DNA from: DASZQY01 sp963843565
GTDB taxonomy: Bacteria > Pseudomonadota > Alphaproteobacteria > Rhizobiales > Kaistiaceae
Assembly (NCBI GenBank): GCA_963843565.1
Contig: CAWJKY010000004.1
Span: forward strand, 449,942-513,941
Direction of reading: 5' to 3'
DNA: 64,000 bases
Shown here: positions 63,266 to 64,000 of the stretch, in pieces
Position numbering within the stretch: the stretch's first letter is position 1
Layout: each line of letters opens with the position of its first letter
Made by a program: the position numbers and the translations under genes
The notes under the pieces: generated by a model
Databases searched by the model: none
The model's input: only the letters and a program-made list of their open reading frames with translations
Told to the model about the DNA's origin: nothing

Positions 63266-63850
63266 TCAGTTCGCCGGCGCCTCGAGCTTCGCAATCAACG
63301 GCATGAGTTCGGTATCGACGATCTCCGGCGTCAGCGGGCCGATCACCTTGTGGCGGATGATGCCTCCGGCATCGACCAGATAGGTCTCCGGCACGCCGTA
63401 GACGCCCCAGTCGATCCCCGTGCGCCCCGAGGCATCGACGCCGACCGCCGAATAGGGATTGCCGAGATCGGCGAGAAAGCGCAGCGCGTTGGTGGCGCTG
63501 TCCTTGTAGTTGATGCCGACGATGCGGACCTTGCCGCTGATGGCGAGGGCTTCGAGCACCGGGTGTTCCTGCCGGCAGGGCACGCACCACGAGGCGAACA
63601 CGTTGACGAGCGTCACCTTGCCGTCGAGGTCGGCGCGGGCAAGGCCCGGAACGCTGAGGCCCGCCAGCGGCGGCAGGTCGAAGGCGGGCGCCGGCTTGCC
63701 GATGAGCGCCGAGGGAATGGCGCCCGGGTCGCCGCCCAATTCAAGCCGCACCAGGAAGAGCACCGCGATGCCGACGAAGAAGGCGAGCGGCAGGAGATAG
63801 ACAGGCCTGAGGCGCCGGCGCGGCGGCGCCGGCGTTTCCGCTTCGCTCAT
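63266..63850 (-). CDS. ccmG: Thiol:disulfide interchange protein DsbE/CcmG
   Basis: A 194-residue periplasmic, membrane-anchored thioredoxin of cytochrome c maturation. One N-terminal helix (YLLPLAFFVGIAVLFLVRLE), then FDLPPLAGLSVPGLARADLD, and the active site NVFASWCVPCRQEHPVLEAL, followed by VYGVPETYLVDAGGIIRHK. ATG 63850 overlaps the ccmD stop (ATGA). Confidence 0.95.
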   Translation of the reverse strand: MSEAETPAPPRRRLRPVYLLPLAFFVGIAVLFLVRLELGGDPGAIPSALIGKPAPAFDLPPLAGLSVPGLARADLDGKVTLVNVFASWCVPCRQEHPVLEALAISGKVRIVGINYKDSATNALRFLADLGNPYSAVGVDASGRTGIDWGVYGVPETYLVDAGGIIRHKVIGPLTPEIVDTELMPLIAKLEAPAN

Positions 63851-63999
63851 GGTGCCGAGCGGCGGCGCACGCCCTGCGCCTCGAGCGCGGCAAGGCGCTT
63901 CGCCTGCAGGCGCCCGTCGACGACCAGCCACAGGATCGTCGCCGCGACCGCGACCACGGTAATGCCCCACGCAGCGACGATGTAGCCGAGGTGGTTCAT
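63847..63999 (-). CDS. ccmD: Haem exporter accessory protein CcmD
   Basis: A 50-residue single-span protein: MNHLGYIVAAWGITVVAVAA then TILWLVVDGRLQAKRLAALE and a basic tail. The short membrane helix followed by a basic amphipathic C-terminus is the CcmD pattern; it recruits CcmE to the CcmABC complex. The ATG (63999) is one base from the window edge, and the stop overlaps ccmG, confirming coupling. Confidence 0.9.
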   Translation of the reverse strand: MNHLGYIVAAWGITVVAVAATILWLVVDGRLQAKRLAALEAQGVRRRSAP

Positions 64000-64000
64000 G

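Overview
The window is high-GC, gene-dense chromosomal DNA from an alphaproteobacterium, most probably of the order Hyphomicrobiales (Rhizobiales). The basis is gene content and order: atpHAGD with priA upstream, fsa-xerC, mdh-sucCD-sucAB-lpdA, sdhCDAB, ffh-rpsP-rimM-trmD-rplS-leuC, and dapF-mtaB-ftsY-yciB with ccmD-dsbE. No rRNA, tRNA or CRISPR array was seen.

Layout. 1-5.9 kb: F1 ATP synthase genes and priA, minus strand. 5.9-15.6 kb: an accessory island between priA and fsa. 15.6-31.9 kb: fsa, xerC, gntK, the TCA-cycle gene run (lpdA, sucB, sucA, sucD, sucC, mdh) with two added secreted-protein genes, a broken higBA pair, zapE, a protease-inhibitor-like lipoprotein and sdhB. 31.9-38.7 kb: a methyltransferase, a DUF3052 protein, sdhA-sdhD-sdhC, a GH16-like protein and leuB. 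38.7-46.8 kb: mntH with a Fur/Mur-type operator, asd, gtrA-like, pdxY, a CitE-like lyase, leuD, deoD, cytochrome b561 and small proteins. 46.8-53.4 kb: leuC, rplS, DUF6065, trmD, rimM, rpsP, ffh. 53.5-64 kb: a desaturase, msrA, msrB, dapF, mtaB, ftsY, yciB, an MFS transporter, a WYL regulator with a divergent VOC protein, dsbE and ccmD.

The most interesting part is the island at 5.9-15.6 kb. It is a head-to-tail array of six RHS-core fragments on the minus strand. Five of them follow one plan: a truncated RHS core, then a different C-terminal tail (a candidate polymorphic toxin), then a short different gene (a candidate immunity protein). The sixth is only a relic next to priA. No RHS N-terminus or secretion gene is present, so these look like orphan toxin-immunity cassettes. 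Two cores share 413 identical bases. An IS1595-type element (6908-8979) with near-perfect 23-bp ends and an exact 8-bp target duplication sits inside one toxin gene; removing it on paper restores the reading frame, a stop codon and a closely following immunity gene. The island is flanked by direct repeats of about 165 bp made of the 5' end of priA, so the island either arose with, or recombined through, a duplication of priA.

How the genes work together: outside the island nearly everything is central metabolism or housekeeping (ATP synthesis, the TCA cycle and complex II, leucine and lysine/threonine precursors, translation and protein targeting, methionine sulfoxide repair). The island is the only clear conflict-type region, apart from the remnant higBA locus. 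All family assignments were made by reading the protein sequences; no database search was run.
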